Shown here one piece after another: positions 9,594 to 19,298 of a stretch of 64,000 nt of DNA. The stretch covers positions 1,054,001 through 1,118,000 of the forward strand of contig NZ_ADVG01000005.1 in assembly GCF_000178855.1 (NCBI RefSeq), in the 5' to 3' direction. The notes under the pieces were generated by a model. That model worked only from the letters and a program-made list of their open reading frames with translations. It did not search any database and was not told where the DNA came from. Position 1 is the stretch's first letter. Every line of letters begins with the position of its first letter. Made by a program: the position numbers and the translations under genes. Source of the DNA: Ktedonobacter racemifer DSM 44963. Its GTDB lineage: Bacteria; Chloroflexota; Ktedonobacteria; Ktedonobacterales; Ktedonobacteraceae.

Positions 9594-9623
9594 CCTCCGT
9601 GCCTTTAGGCCGGAGAGGTCTCA
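9594..9623 (+). ncRNA. Right end / probable omega-RNA scaffold hairpin, TnpB element copy 1
   Basis: CCTCCG, loop with GCCTTTAGGC, then CGGAG and AGGTCTCA. TnpB guide RNAs usually overlap the tnpB 3' end and finish at this hairpin with the guide just beyond. The element ending here is seen; transcription is inferred from the family. Confidence 0.5.
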
Positions 9624-9880
9624 GTATAGAGCAATTCTCAGATAATGCAAACTGCACAATTTCCGTTTCACCCCGAGCGCATTGCCACACCCTTTCTTGT
9701 ATATATACACGATTGAGTGCGAGCGAACGATGAAGTCCGGACGACAATTGTGATATGCTACCCGTAACGGACAGGTGGCGACGCGGAATGAGAAGAAGGT
9801 CGCCAGTTATCAAGCCTGAAAGTTCCCTCATTGGGGAATGAGGGTCGTTATTGTGTTTTTGGAAGAGGAGATGAGAACTC

Positions 9881-10936
9881 ATGGAACGTTTGCGGTTCGG
9901 CATTATTGGCTGCGGTGTGATTGGACAGATGCATGCAGAAGCCATTGCTTCCTTGCCCGACGCGCAGTTAGTAGCGGTCGCGGACACCATTGTCGCGAGT
10001 GCGGAGAAGCTCGGAGCAAAATATGGGGCGACCCCCTATGCCGAGTACCAGCAGATGCTGGCAGAGGCACCCATCGACGCGGTGTGTATTTGTACACCTA
10101 GTGGGCAACATGGACAGCCAGCCTGCGAGGCCATGCGGGCTGGAAAACATGTGGTAGTAGAGAAGCCCATGGAGATACGGCTTGAGCGTATTCAGGAGAT
10201 GCTAGCGGTCCAGCGCGAGACCGAGCGCAAGCTGACGGTTATTAGCCAGCATCGCTTTGATGCCGCGTCTCAGCAGGTGCATCAACTGGTCGAGGAGGGC
10301 GCGTTTGGACGTCTAGTGCTTGGCAATGCGGCGATTCCCTGGTGGCGCTCGCAAGCCTATTATGATAGTGGCGCCTGGCGCGGCACCTGGGAGTTAGATG
10401 GGGGTGGGGTCTTAATGAATCAGTCTATTCACTCTATTGATCTCCTTCAATGGTTTATGGGACCGGTCAAGAGTTTGCAGGCCTATACCGATACGCTGGC
10501 CCATACGATGGAGACCGAGGATGTAGCCGTGGCTATTTTGCGCTTCGCCAATGGCGCGCTAGGTACTATTAACGCGACCACAGGGGCCTATCCCGGTGTG
10601 ACCACGCGTATCGAAGTGTTTGGCGACCGGGGTTCGGCCGTCATTGAGAATGATAAGCTGCGCTTCCTGCGCCTGGCTCGCGACGAAAAGGAAGAGGTTG
10701 GTGCCTATGGGAGCGCTGGCTCAAGTGATCCAGAGCCAGAGGATGATGGCGCCGGGGCCTCCGATCCCACCAATATCCAGACCTCAACCCATGCTGCGCA
10801 GATCGCGGACTTTATCAACGCCATCCGCGAAGATCGGACCCCCGCTATTGATGGGTATGCCGCGCGCCATCCCGTGGAAATTATTCTGGGTATCTATGAA
10901 TCGGCACGTACCAAAAAGGAGGTCTCCTTCTCATGA
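9881..10936 (+). CDS. Gfo/Idh/MocA family NAD(P)-dependent sugar oxidoreductase
   Basis: A 351-residue protein. Residues 1-120 form a Rossmann fold (GIIGCGVIGQMHAEA, then CICTPSGQHG), with the family lysine in VVEKPMEI (about 97). The C-terminal alpha/beta domain has ISQHRFD and the NQSIHSIDLLQW signature with the likely catalytic His. Family members oxidise or epimerise sugars, inositols or sugar acids; the substrate is not readable. Ribosome-binding GAGGAG lies 11 nt before the ATG. The stop overlaps the next start by 4 nt (ATGA), so the two genes are translationally coupled. Confidence 0.85.
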   Translation: MERLRFGIIGCGVIGQMHAEAIASLPDAQLVAVADTIVASAEKLGAKYGATPYAEYQQMLAEAPIDAVCICTPSGQHGQPACEAMRAGKHVVVEKPMEIRLERIQEMLAVQRETERKLTVISQHRFDAASQQVHQLVEEGAFGRLVLGNAAIPWWRSQAYYDSGAWRGTWELDGGGVLMNQSIHSIDLLQWFMGPVKSLQAYTDTLAHTMETEDVAVAILRFANGALGTINATTGAYPGVTTRIEVFGDRGSAVIENDKLRFLRLARDEKEEVGAYGSAGSSDPEPEDDGAGASDPTNIQTSTHAAQIADFINAIREDRTPAIDGYAARHPVEIILGIYESARTKKEVSFS

Positions 10937-11790
10937 TTCATCTCTCAGCCTTTGCCGATGAAATCTCGCCCGACCTGGGAGAGCAGATCGCGGTTCTCCA
11001 GGAAGAGCAGATCCACTTCATTGATTTGCGCGGAGCCTGGAATAGCAATGTGCTCGATCTGAGTGATCAGCAGCTTCAGGAGGTCAAGCAGGCGCTTGAA
11101 ACAGCTGGTATTGGGGTCGCGGCGATTGGCTCGCCGATTGGGAAAGTTTCGATTACCAGCGATTTTGCGGAGCACATGCAGCGCTTTGAGCGCGCGCTAT
11201 ATGTAGCAGAGTACCTGGGCTCGCCCTATGTACGTATCTTTTCCTTTTATCCGCCTACTCTGGGCGAGGCCCTCCACCAGGATCAACAAGACGAGCCTGG
11301 GATCGATGCCTATAGAGCAGATGTGCTCCAACGGCTGGCAGCGCTCACCGAGAAAGCAGCCAAAGCCGGTATCACACTGGTGCATGAGAATGAGAAGATG
11401 ATCTATGGAGATACGATTGCGCGCAATGTTGATCTCCTGCAAAGCGTCAATCATTCACGCCTGCGCGCGGTCTTTGATCCCGCGAACTACCTTGAGTGTC
11501 AGCAGGAGCCATATCCCCAGGCCTATGAAGCGGTGAAGCCCTGGCTGGAGTATGTGCATGTGAAGGATGTGAACGCGCAGGGAACGCTCGTGGTCGCTGG
11601 TGAGGGAGAGGCCCGCTGGCCAGACATCCTGCAGCGGTTGCGTAGCGATGGGTACGATGGCTTTCTCTCGCTTGAGCCACACCTGGCGGCCGCTGGCCAG
11701 TTCCAGGGGTTCAGCGGGGCAGATCGTTTTCGCCAGGCCTCCCAGGCGCTTCAGCGCCTGCTGCGCGAGATCAACTGGGAATACGCATAA
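10933..11790 (+). CDS. Sugar phosphate isomerase/epimerase (xylose isomerase-like TIM barrel)
   Basis: A 285-residue AP-endonuclease-2/IolE-like TIM barrel. It shows LVHENE (about 153), AVFDPANYLE (about 176) and EYVHVKDV (about 197), the Glu/Asp/His metal ligands usual for this family, plus a final LSLEPHL Glu. Coupled to the preceding Gfo/Idh/MocA gene, a frequent pairing in inositol, hexuronate or rare-sugar catabolism. The exact reaction is unknown. Ends 12 bp before a bidirectional terminator shared with terC. Confidence 0.85.
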   Translation: MIHLSAFADEISPDLGEQIAVLQEEQIHFIDLRGAWNSNVLDLSDQQLQEVKQALETAGIGVAAIGSPIGKVSITSDFAEHMQRFERALYVAEYLGSPYVRIFSFYPPTLGEALHQDQQDEPGIDAYRADVLQRLAALTEKAAKAGITLVHENEKMIYGDTIARNVDLLQSVNHSRLRAVFDPANYLECQQEPYPQAYEAVKPWLEYVHVKDVNAQGTLVVAGEGEARWPDILQRLRSDGYDGFLSLEPHLAAAGQFQGFSGADRFRQASQALQRLLREINWEYA

Positions 11791-11801
11791 GTAGAAACAA
11801 A

Positions 11802-11840
11802 CAAAAAGGTGCTCAGAGGGAAGACCCGAGCACCTTTTTG
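11802..11840. terminator. Bidirectional intrinsic terminator between sugar operon and terC
   Basis: A perfect 13-bp stem (11802-11814 with 11828-11840) with A5/T5 on the outside of both arms, sitting between two convergent stops. Confidence 0.9.
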
Positions 11841-11846
11841 TTTTGC

Positions 11847-12812
11847 TTACCGAGAAGCAGCGTGTTCTTTTTGCTTGTTTCCAGTCTCTCCTCCTCTCTT
11901 GCGCGCACGAAGCACCGAGGCCACAATGGCCAGGGCCAGAACGATGGCGATAACTAAAAGCGAGAGTGCGGTTGGAATATGGAAGATGTCCGCCAGCAGC
12001 ATCTTCACGCCGACATAGGTCAAAATGACGGCCAGCCCTGCTTTCAGGTAATAAAACTTATGAATCACATTGGCAAAAACGAAGTAGAGCGAACGCAGGC
12101 CCAGAATAGCAAAGACGTTTGAGGTATAGACAATAAATGGGTCATTGGTGACTGCGAAAATGGCGGGGATGGAATCAACCGCGAAAACGAGGTCAGTTGT
12201 CTCTACCACAATAAGCACAAGCAGCAATGGCGTCGCGAGAAGCCGTCCATTGTGGCGGGTAAAGAAGCGGCCTTCATCATAGTCCTGTGAGACGGGGAGA
12301 ATGCGTCGCAGAAGCTTAAGCACGGGATTACGCTCCGGATGCACCGCCTCATCTTTCTGTAAGCCCATACGAATACCCGTAAAGATCAGGAAGGCACCAA
12401 AGAGGTAGATGATCCAGTGGAATGTCTCTAACAACACTGTGCCAACGCCGATCAGCAGGCCGCGCATTATGAGTGCGCCTAACACACCCCAGAAGAGAAT
12501 ACGATGTTGATGCCTGGGAGCAACGGCAAAGTAGGTAAACAGTAGGACGAAGACGAATATGTTATCGACGCTCAACGACTTCTCGATGAGATAGCCAGTC
12601 AAAAATTGCAAGGCGAGGTCTGGCCCCTGAAAGATGTAGAGACCCAGGTTGAAGGCCAGAGCCAGGCCAATCCAGACCGCGCTCCAGATCAATGCCTCTC
12701 TGGTTGAGACCGTGTGTGAGCGACGATGAAAGACGCCTAGATCTAATGCCAAAAGCACCAGAACAAAGGCGTTAAACAACACCCATGGCCAGATTCCCTG
12801 TGTAAAGAACAT
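11847..12812 (-). CDS. TerC/Alx family membrane protein
   Basis: A 321-residue protein with about 8-9 membrane helices. The family signatures are EKSLSVDNIFVFVLLF (about 97-112) and the second acidic motif VVETTDLVFAVDSIPA (about 202-217). Related proteins export metal ions (manganese in Alx/MntP-like settings) or function in tellurite resistance. No Mn-sensing yybP-ykoY-like leader was seen upstream. The gene lies downstream of a histidine-kinase gene on the same strand, separated by a long hairpin, so it is probably transcribed on its own. Confidence 0.88.
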   Translation of the reverse strand: MFFTQGIWPWVLFNAFVLVLLALDLGVFHRRSHTVSTREALIWSAVWIGLALAFNLGLYIFQGPDLALQFLTGYLIEKSLSVDNIFVFVLLFTYFAVAPRHQHRILFWGVLGALIMRGLLIGVGTVLLETFHWIIYLFGAFLIFTGIRMGLQKDEAVHPERNPVLKLLRRILPVSQDYDEGRFFTRHNGRLLATPLLLVLIVVETTDLVFAVDSIPAIFAVTNDPFIVYTSNVFAILGLRSLYFVFANVIHKFYYLKAGLAVILTYVGVKMLLADIFHIPTALSLLVIAIVLALAIVASVLRARKRGGETGNKQKEHAASR

Positions 12813-12881
12813 ACTTCTCTCTCCCTATAATTAACCCATATGCAGCTTTGTGCGTGACTTCTCGCGCCTGCGGCGCTCGCC

Positions 12882-12946
12882 TGGGTAGTGAGTGTGGTGG
12901 ATGCTGGCTGCCTGTGGCGGCCAGCATCCACCACACTCACTACCCA
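12882..12946. terminator. Perfect 27-bp hairpin 3' of the histidine kinase
   Basis: Arms 12882-12908 and 12920-12946 match exactly; the loop is 11 nt. It lies 69 nt after the kinase stop on the minus strand. There is no T-run, so it is not a classical intrinsic terminator. A 24-nt block at its left edge (12859-12882) is repeated exactly at 33685-33708 beside another long hairpin. Confidence 0.75.
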
Positions 12947-13015
12947 AAAACAACGTAACATATGGGCCTAAGGCAGGGCTGTGAGGAGGCTGAATCGCAG
13001 GTAAGAAGCCTGGAT

Positions 13016-14655
13016 CTACACAGCGAGTGGGAGCCAGACATAGAATGTGCTGCCTTCTCCGGGCTGGCTCTCAGCGGTAATGCGCCCATTCAGCTGCTCT
13101 ACCAGGGTGTATGCTATCGCCAGGCCTAAGCCAGTGCCCTCCCGAGAGCGGGCGCGATCCGCGCGATAGAAGCGCTCGAAGATATGGGGAAGATCGCCAG
13201 GTTCAATACCGATTCCGTTATCTCTCACCTGGAGGAGGGCTTCCTGGCCTTTTCGCTCTAACGAGACGGTAATGATACCGCCATGCCCATTTTCCTTGGC
13301 AGGTGCATATTTGAGCGCGTTATCAAGCAGGATCAGCATGATCCGGCGGAGATTTTCTTCATTGCCATAGACGCGCACAGGCTCGATGTGGCTCACTTTG
13401 AGCTGGAAACTCGACTGATCCATAGCCAGTCGTCCACGCAGTTGACGAACCAGCTGCAAGAGGGAGTGATCTAGCTCGACTGGTTGCTCACGGAGGCTTC
13501 CACGTGGCGCTGCCACTGTAGATTTCTGTTCGTGCTCGACAGGGGGAGACGTGGTTATGGTATCGGCGCTTACGTCCGCGCGCGCCAGTAGGAGCAGTTC
13601 GTCGACAAGGCGCGCGAGGCGCAGGGTTTCGCTATGGGCATCCAGGAGCATTGTTTTGCGCTCCTCGGCGGGCAGCTCATCGCTATGCCGCTGGAGAAAG
13701 GCCAGGTTTCCCTGGATGGTCGTTAGTGGGGCACGCAACTCGTGTGAAGCGTCTGCAATAAAGCGATATTGGGCCGTGGCAGCCTTCTCCAGGGCGGCCA
13801 GCATCTCATTAAAGGTATCTACGACCTCGACCATTTCATCATGCCCCTTCGGACGTTGGACCCGCTGGTGCAAATTGCCCACATGCACGCCACGGGACTC
13901 ATTCGCGATATCACGCGCGGTCTTGACCATATCGGAGAGCGGGTGCAAGACATTGGTCGTAATCCCCCAGCCGATGCCCAGCGCTGTGATAAGCACCAGC
14001 GCTCCCGTGGTACAGAGGAGAAAGAGCAATTGGGTTTTGGTAGCCTCCTCTGGACTGAGCGATCTGGCCACCAGAAGCATGCCAATCACGGGACCCGGCT
14101 GGCCCCCTGGGGCGACCTGGGGTTTATGAATTGGTTCAACCAGAATGCGCAGAGATTCCTTATTCTGGCCAGATACCGTATATGGTTGGGGATCGCCTGC
14201 ATTTTGCAGGGCGTGTTGATACATCACTGCTGTAGGCGTGATACTGAGAGGCTCGTTCTTCGAGGCATATTGTAAGTGATGCGCCTGGTCGAAGACCTTG
14301 ACGGTAATCCCTAGCGTATCTTTAGAGAGGCTATGAGTATCGATCACACTCAACGAGAGGGGAGTGGGCCAATCGCTCTCTGCATGCAAACGTTGATGGC
14401 GCAGGAGTTCTGCACGAATGTTGGCCTGAGCAGCTCCTGCCTCGGCACGCAGTGATGCATCAACGCTATTGGAGAGCGACTGTGAGGTTAACAGGAAAAC
14501 GAGCACACCAAAAAAGAGGAGTGAAACCGCGACCAGTCCTCCATACCAGGTAATCAAGCGCAGCCGTAACAATCGGGGGCGCCTGGTAGGCAAGGACGAA
14601 GCGAGGTGTTCAGCCTGCTGCTGGCGTAGCGATGTGTTATTATTCTCTAAAGACA
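13016..14655 (-). CDS. Sensor histidine kinase (HAMP, HisKA, HATPase_c)
   Basis: A 546-residue inner-membrane kinase. TM1 at about 34-57, an extracytoplasmic sensor domain to about 205, TM2 at about 215-235, then a HAMP linker, the phospho-accepting His in DASHELRAPL (about 303), N box in LLDNALKYAP, G boxes DNGIGIEPG and GTGLGLAI. The signal is unknown. The chosen start (MSLENN, 14655) overlaps the regulator stop by 16 nt, so the pair is coupled; an ATG at 14668 is an alternative. Confidence 0.9.
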
Positions 14656-15314
14656 TAGCCAATACCACGAATGGTGTGAATCAGGCGCGCCTCGCCATCT
14701 GCTTCGAGCATGTTTCGCAGGTAGCCGATGTATACCTCAAGCACATTGGATGACCCCTCGAAGTCCAGTCCCCAGACACGATCCATGATGACATCCCTTG
14801 TCAATACCTGGCGTGGACGACGCAAGAAAAGTGCCAGAAGCTCATATTCCGTAGGTGAGAGCTCTATTTCACGGGGTCCACGGTGAGCGACACGTGTTCC
14901 TGTATCAAGTTGCACATCGGCATAGTGCAAGATCTCGTGTCGCTCAACCTGATTTCTTCTCAGCAAGGCCTTGATACGCGCCACCAGTTCCTCGGGGGCA
15001 AACGGTTTGACGACATAATCATCAGCGCCAATCTCAAACCCCTTCACACGGTCCGCGACGGTATCGCGTGCCGTAAGCAGTAAGATAGGTACATTATCTC
15101 CTGCTACGCGTAAACGCTGTACGACCTCCAGACCATTGAGTCCTGGAAGCATGACATCTAAGACGATAAGATCCGGCGCGCGCTCTAATGTTCTCTTGAG
15201 CGCATCATCACCACTGGTAGCGACGGCAACACTGTATCCTTCATAGGCCAGAATTCGTCGCAATAAGTCGGTAATGCGTGGATCATCATCAACAACCAGT
15301 AAATGTGCTTTCAT
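14640..15314 (-). CDS. OmpR/PhoB-type response regulator
   Basis: A 224-residue regulator. Receiver domain residues 1-115 with the acidic cluster DDD (9-11), phospho-accepting Asp in VLDVMLPG (53), Thr in LLLTARD and Lys in VVKPFAPEEL. The C-terminal winged helix has ELSPTEYELLALFLRRP and the recognition region VEVYIGYLR-like VLEVYIGYLRNML. Start at MKAHLLVVDDD is set by the receiver domain. Upstream in the operon of the kinase; likely its partner. Confidence 0.9.
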   Translation of the reverse strand: MKAHLLVVDDDPRITDLLRRILAYEGYSVAVATSGDDALKRTLERAPDLIVLDVMLPGLNGLEVVQRLRVAGDNVPILLLTARDTVADRVKGFEIGADDYVVKPFAPEELVARIKALLRRNQVERHEILHYADVQLDTGTRVAHRGPREIELSPTEYELLALFLRRPRQVLTRDVIMDRVWGLDFEGSSNVLEVYIGYLRNMLEADGEARLIHTIRGIGYVFRE

Positions 15315-15572
15315 CGTTGTCTTCTCTTCTCCAGTTTGCAAAGGGGTATCGCCACAGTAGTATATCACTGCACACTGATACCTGACTAAGAGAAGTCTGA
15401 GACCAGACTGAGAAGTTTTCCCCCTTCCATCAAGCAAGGCTATGTTGTAGACTTAAAAGGCAAAGGGGGTAAGAGTTCTCATATGCCATGAGGCATCAAG
15501 AGCCCACCTTGTTGACTCGTATCAAGCCGAAGATACGCGTATGACTGTAACATACATGACGGAGGTCCGTTC

Positions 15573-16667
15573 TTGGGAAAAGTAAACATAGGCATTATTG
15601 GTTGTGGCGCGATTAGTTCTATCTATCTTGAGGCGCCAGAGAAATTTGATATTTTAAACATCACTGCATGCGCAGATATCGATCTTGAACGTGCTCAGGC
15701 CCAGGCCGCGAAATATCATGTGCCCAAGGTCTATACGGTCGAGGAATTACTGGCAGATCCAGAGATCGATATTGTACTCAACCTGACGATTCCCAAAGTC
15801 CATGCGGAGATTGCACGGGCGGCCATCGCGGCAGGGAAATCGACCTATAGCGAAAAGCCGTTGGGCATCAACCGCACAGAGGCGTCGGCGCTGTTAGAAG
15901 AGGCGCGCGAGAAGAAGTTGCTTGTGGGGTGCGCTCCAGATACCTTCCTGGGTGGGGGGCTTCAAACATGTATTAAACTGATTGATGATGGAGCTATCGG
16001 TGCGCCTATCGCATCCACTGCCTTTATGCTGGGCCATGGTCCGGAGAACTGGCATCCCAATCCAGATTTTTATTATCAATTGGGTGGTGGTCCCATGTTT
16101 GATATGGGTCCATACTATCTGACCGCGCTCATTGCCATGATGGGACCCGTGCGCCGCGTCACTGGCTCCACTCGCATCACCTTCCCAGAGCGCAAGATTA
16201 CCAGCCAGCCATTCTATGGACAGACGATCACTGTTAATACGCCTACCCATGTGACGGGAACGCTGGACTTTGCCAGCGGCGCGATTGGCACGATTATTAC
16301 CAGCTTTGATGTCTGGTCACATCGCCTGCCCCTTATTGAAATCTATGGGACAGAGGGAACACTGAGCGTTCCTGATCCAAATACATTCGGTGGCCCCGTT
16401 CGCGTACGTCGCTTTGACGATAAGGAGTGGAGAGACGTCGAGCTAACGCATGGCAATACCGTCAACTCTCGAGGAATCGGTATCGCGGATATGGCGCATG
16501 CGCTCCAGTCTGGCAGCTTCCCGCATCGCGCAAGTGGCGAACTGGCCTATCATGTGCTTGACATCATGCAAGCCATTCACGATTCCTCTAATGAGGGGAA
16601 ACACATTGAGCTTAGCAGCCAGTGTGAGCGTCCTCTGCCCTTGCCAGTTGGACCCAAGCTCTGGTAA
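15573..16667 (+). CDS. Gfo/Idh/MocA family oxidoreductase
   Basis: A 364-residue protein starting with TTG, GGAGG about 10 nt before. Rossmann fold with GIIGCGAISSIYLEA, then LNLTIPKVHAEIA and the family Lys in YSEKPLGINR (about 96). The C-terminal domain has GGGPMFDMGPYYLTALI. First gene of a three-gene sugar set with 16833-17882 and 17973-19118. Substrate unknown. Confidence 0.85.
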   Translation: MGKVNIGIIGCGAISSIYLEAPEKFDILNITACADIDLERAQAQAAKYHVPKVYTVEELLADPEIDIVLNLTIPKVHAEIARAAIAAGKSTYSEKPLGINRTEASALLEEAREKKLLVGCAPDTFLGGGLQTCIKLIDDGAIGAPIASTAFMLGHGPENWHPNPDFYYQLGGGPMFDMGPYYLTALIAMMGPVRRVTGSTRITFPERKITSQPFYGQTITVNTPTHVTGTLDFASGAIGTIITSFDVWSHRLPLIEIYGTEGTLSVPDPNTFGGPVRVRRFDDKEWRDVELTHGNTVNSRGIGIADMAHALQSGSFPHRASGELAYHVLDIMQAIHDSSNEGKHIELSSQCERPLPLPVGPKLW

Positions 16668-16703
16668 AAAAAGGCCATCCACGCTATCCATCACTATATA
16701 GTT

Positions 16704-16803
16704 CTTATTCCGAAACCCAACGTCACTCTCGTGACGAGCGCTCCCCCCATTTGGGGACCACCTGAAGGTGGCACGGCAAGCGCGCTCAGGATTTCGGATA
16801 AGA
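16704..16803 (+). repeat. Modular palindromic leader repeat R1
   Basis: Begins CTTATTCCGAAACCC and ends GGATTTCGGATAAG, which pair as an outer stem. Inside are three small hairpins (GTCAC/GTGAC, CCCC/GGGG, CCACC/GGTGG). It ends about 29 nt before the next start codon. Related to R2 (17886), R3 (43884) and R4 (36947, minus strand). Confidence 0.8.
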
Positions 16804-16832
16804 AGATAGTAACCAAAGGAGGGAAACGATCA

Positions 16833-17882
16833 ATGTCACAGATCAAAGGACCTGCGATATTTCTTGCCCAGTTTGCCCAGGATACGGCGCCTTATAATAC
16901 CCTGGCAAACATCAGCCAGTGGGCAAAGGGCCTGGGCTACGCAGGCGTCCAGATTCCAGCCTGGGATGCGCATTTTATTGACCTGGACAAAGCCGCCGAG
17001 TCAAAGCAATATTGTGAGGATCTCAAGGGTCAGACCAATGGCCTGGCGATTACCGAGCTTGCGACGCACTTAATTGGGCAACTGGTCGCAGTTCACCCTG
17101 CTTTCGATATCATGTTTGATGCCTTTGCCCCTGCCGAGCTGCATAACAATCCAAAGGAGCGTCAGAAGTGGGCAACTGGGCAGATGATCAAAGCCATCAA
17201 GGCCTCGCGCAACCTGGGCCTGGATGTTCTGCCAACCTTCTCCGGCGCGCTGCTCTGGCATACTATGTATCCCTGGCCACAGCGTCCCCAGGGCCTGGTG
17301 GAGCTGGGCTTTAAAGAGCTGGCGAAGCTTTGGGAGCCTATTCTCAATGTCGCCGATGAGTATGGCATCGATCTCGCTTATGAAATCCATCCCGGCGAAG
17401 ATCTCCATGACGGCGTTACCTTCGAGCGCTTCCTGGCCGCGACGGGGAATCATTCCCGCGTGCATATCCTGTATGATCCCTCGCACTTCGTGCTCCAGCA
17501 GCTCGATTACGTCGGCTACATTGACTACTACAAGGATCATATCAAGGCCTTCCATGTCAAAGACGCCGAGTTTAATTCCTCGCCCCGCTCGGGTGTCTAT
17601 GGTGGTTACCAGGACTGGCAGGATCGCCCTGGTCGCTTCCGCAGCCTGGGAGATGGCCAGGTTGACTTCAAGCGCGTCTTCTCCCAGCTCACGCAGATCG
17701 GCTACTCCAGTTGGGCTGTGCTTGAATGGGAGTGCTGCATTAAGGACTCTGAGCAGGGCGCACGCGAGGGCGCAGAGTTCATCAAGAGCATGCTGATCGA
17801 TACTCCCACCAGAGCCTTCGACGACTTCGCTGGTGGCGCGGCCGATGACGCGACCAATCGTCGCATCCTGGGTCTTGACTAG
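16833..17882 (+). CDS. Sugar phosphate isomerase/epimerase (TIM barrel)
   Basis: A 349-residue protein. Metal-ligand style motifs include AYEIHPGEDLHDG (about 191-203), ILYDPSHFVLQ, AFHVKDAEF and a final VLEWECCIKD. Start at ATG 16833 rests on AAAGGAGGG 9 nt upstream and lies outside the R1 repeat; a longer frame would translate the repeat. Flanked by two Gfo/Idh/MocA genes, so probably an epimerase or isomerase in the same pathway. Confidence 0.85.
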   Translation: MSQIKGPAIFLAQFAQDTAPYNTLANISQWAKGLGYAGVQIPAWDAHFIDLDKAAESKQYCEDLKGQTNGLAITELATHLIGQLVAVHPAFDIMFDAFAPAELHNNPKERQKWATGQMIKAIKASRNLGLDVLPTFSGALLWHTMYPWPQRPQGLVELGFKELAKLWEPILNVADEYGIDLAYEIHPGEDLHDGVTFERFLAATGNHSRVHILYDPSHFVLQQLDYVGYIDYYKDHIKAFHVKDAEFNSSPRSGVYGGYQDWQDRPGRFRSLGDGQVDFKRVFSQLTQIGYSSWAVLEWECCIKDSEQGAREGAEFIKSMLIDTPTRAFDDFAGGAADDATNRRILGLD

Positions 17883-17885
17883 GTT

Positions 17886-17947
17886 CTTATTCCGAAATCC
17901 AACGTCACTCTCATGACGAGCGTTCCGCGCTCAGGATTTCGGATAAG
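17886..17947 (+). repeat. Modular palindromic leader repeat R2
   Basis: Shortest copy (62 bp): outer stem CTTATTCCGAAATCC/GGATTTCGGATAAG, the GTCA...TGAC hairpin and an AGCG-TTC-CGCGCT hairpin. Starts 4 nt after the upstream stop and ends 25 nt before the next ATG. Confidence 0.85.
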
Positions 17948-17972
17948 TAGTAGGTAGAAGGAGAGAGAAACG

Positions 17973-19118
17973 ATGGCTAGAGAGGTTGCCAATCGCAGGC
18001 TACGAGCCGGTATCGTTGGCGGGGGCCAGGGGTCCTTCATCGGCGCGGTCCATCGTATCGCCGCCGAGCTTGACGGACAGGCCGAGGTCATCGCGGGCGC
18101 GATGTCGACTAATCCTGAGCGTGCACGTGCCTCTGCGGCAAGTTGGTACCTGCAACGCTCATACGATAGTTATGAAGAGATGGCACGCACAGAGGCGCAG
18201 CGCACCGACGGCATTGATTTCGCGATTGTTGCCACGCCGAACCATATGCACTTTCCCGTAGTGAAAGCCTTCCTTGAGCAAGGCATTCACGTCGTCTGTG
18301 ATAAGCCTATGACCTTCAGCCTGGAGGAGGCGCAGCAGCTCGTATCCCTGGTGGAGGAGAAGCAGCTGGTCTTCGCCCTCACCCATAACTATACCGGGTA
18401 TCCCACCGTACGTCACGCGCGTGACCTGGTACGCCAGGGGGCGCTAGGTGAAGTGCGCAAGGTACTCGTGGAGTATGTCCAGGACTGGCTCCTTGACGCA
18501 CTCGAAAAAGAGGGGAACAAGCAGGCTTCCTGGCGCACGGATCCAACGAAATCGGGTATTGCGGGTAGCGTTGGTGATATTGGAACGCATGCCGAGAACC
18601 TGCTGGAGTTCATCACCGGGTTAAAGATCACCTCGCTCTGTGCCGACCTGACCACCTTTGTGGAGGGACGTGCCCTCGACGATGATGCCAACATGCTCCT
18701 GCGCCTGGAGAATGGTGGCAAGGGCTTCCTGACCTGCTCGCAGATCGCGGCTGGCGAGGAAAACAACCTGACGCTTCGTGTTTATGGCACAAAAGCGGGC
18801 CTGGAATGGCACCAGCAGGAGCCAAATACGCTCATCTTCAAACCCCATGGTCAACCGCAGCAGATCCTGCGTACGAACCAGGGGTATATGAGTGATGAAT
18901 CCAAAGCACTCTCGCGCCTTCCTGGCGGGCATCCCGAGGGCTTCTACGAGGCCTTTGCCAACATCTATCGCCTGGCGATCGCCGATATCCGCAGGGTCGA
19001 GTCAGGTGAGCAGACGCAGGGTGGCTATCCCACCGTCTATGATGGCCTGCGTGGCCTGAACTTCATCGTGAAAGCGGTGGAGAGCTCACAGAAGGGTGCT
19101 GTCTGGGTTGAACTGTAG
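17973..19118 (+). CDS. Gfo/Idh/MocA family oxidoreductase
   Basis: A 381-residue protein: GIVGGGQGSFIGAVHR dinucleotide fold, VATPNHMHFP, and the Lys in VCDKPMTFSL (about 112). The C-terminal part has GSVGDIGTHAENLLEFITG with the family His. Ribosome-binding GGAGAG 11 nt before the ATG. It closes the sugar gene set and is followed by a terminator. Substrate unknown. Confidence 0.87.
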   Translation: MAREVANRRLRAGIVGGGQGSFIGAVHRIAAELDGQAEVIAGAMSTNPERARASAASWYLQRSYDSYEEMARTEAQRTDGIDFAIVATPNHMHFPVVKAFLEQGIHVVCDKPMTFSLEEAQQLVSLVEEKQLVFALTHNYTGYPTVRHARDLVRQGALGEVRKVLVEYVQDWLLDALEKEGNKQASWRTDPTKSGIAGSVGDIGTHAENLLEFITGLKITSLCADLTTFVEGRALDDDANMLLRLENGGKGFLTCSQIAAGEENNLTLRVYGTKAGLEWHQQEPNTLIFKPHGQPQQILRTNQGYMSDESKALSRLPGGHPEGFYEAFANIYRLAIADIRRVESGEQTQGGYPTVYDGLRGLNFIVKAVESSQKGAVWVEL

Positions 19119-19157
19119 AGTAAATACTCGACAGACACTATAGCCTTAGATATTCGA

Positions 19158-19189
19158 AGGGTCTGGATGAAATGTTTTATCCAGGCCCT
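19158..19189 (+). terminator. Terminator of the sugar gene set
   Basis: An 11-bp stem (one G-T pair) around a 10-nt loop, followed by TTTCT, 40 nt after the stop of the last gene. Confidence 0.75.
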
Positions 19190-19298
19190 TTCTGCTCCGA
19201 TTAATGTAGGAAAACGTATGCGAGCATAGCTCTCTCACATCGTTCGCTGTTGCTGCTTCATCCGTAGGTGCCTCAATGTGATCAGCACATTTTTGGTC

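Larger units (their letters stand above)
7698..9623 (+). mobile_element. TnpB-only (IS200/IS605-type) element, copy 1, 1,926 bp
   Basis: The ends were found by comparison with the near-identical copy at 50251-53440. Identity begins after TTTAC and stops after GGTCTCA; both copies are 1,926 bp once the IS4 insertion and one target copy are removed from copy 2. TTTAC at 7693-7697 precedes both copies and is the likely insertion target/TAM. There is no tnpA nearby, so mobility would need a transposase in trans. The bases after the right end (TATAGAGCAATTCTC...) would be the guide region if an omega-RNA is made. Confidence 0.85.

Noticed and set aside
12813..12881. Possible manganese (yybP-ykoY) riboswitch before terC
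   Set aside because: None of the conserved core motifs were recognised; the region holds only the repeated 24-nt block and ordinary spacer.
16731..16832. Upstream extension of the 16.8-kb isomerase
   Set aside because: The extra 34 codons would translate the palindromic repeat R1, lack similarity to the family and bypass the strong AAAGGAGGG site.
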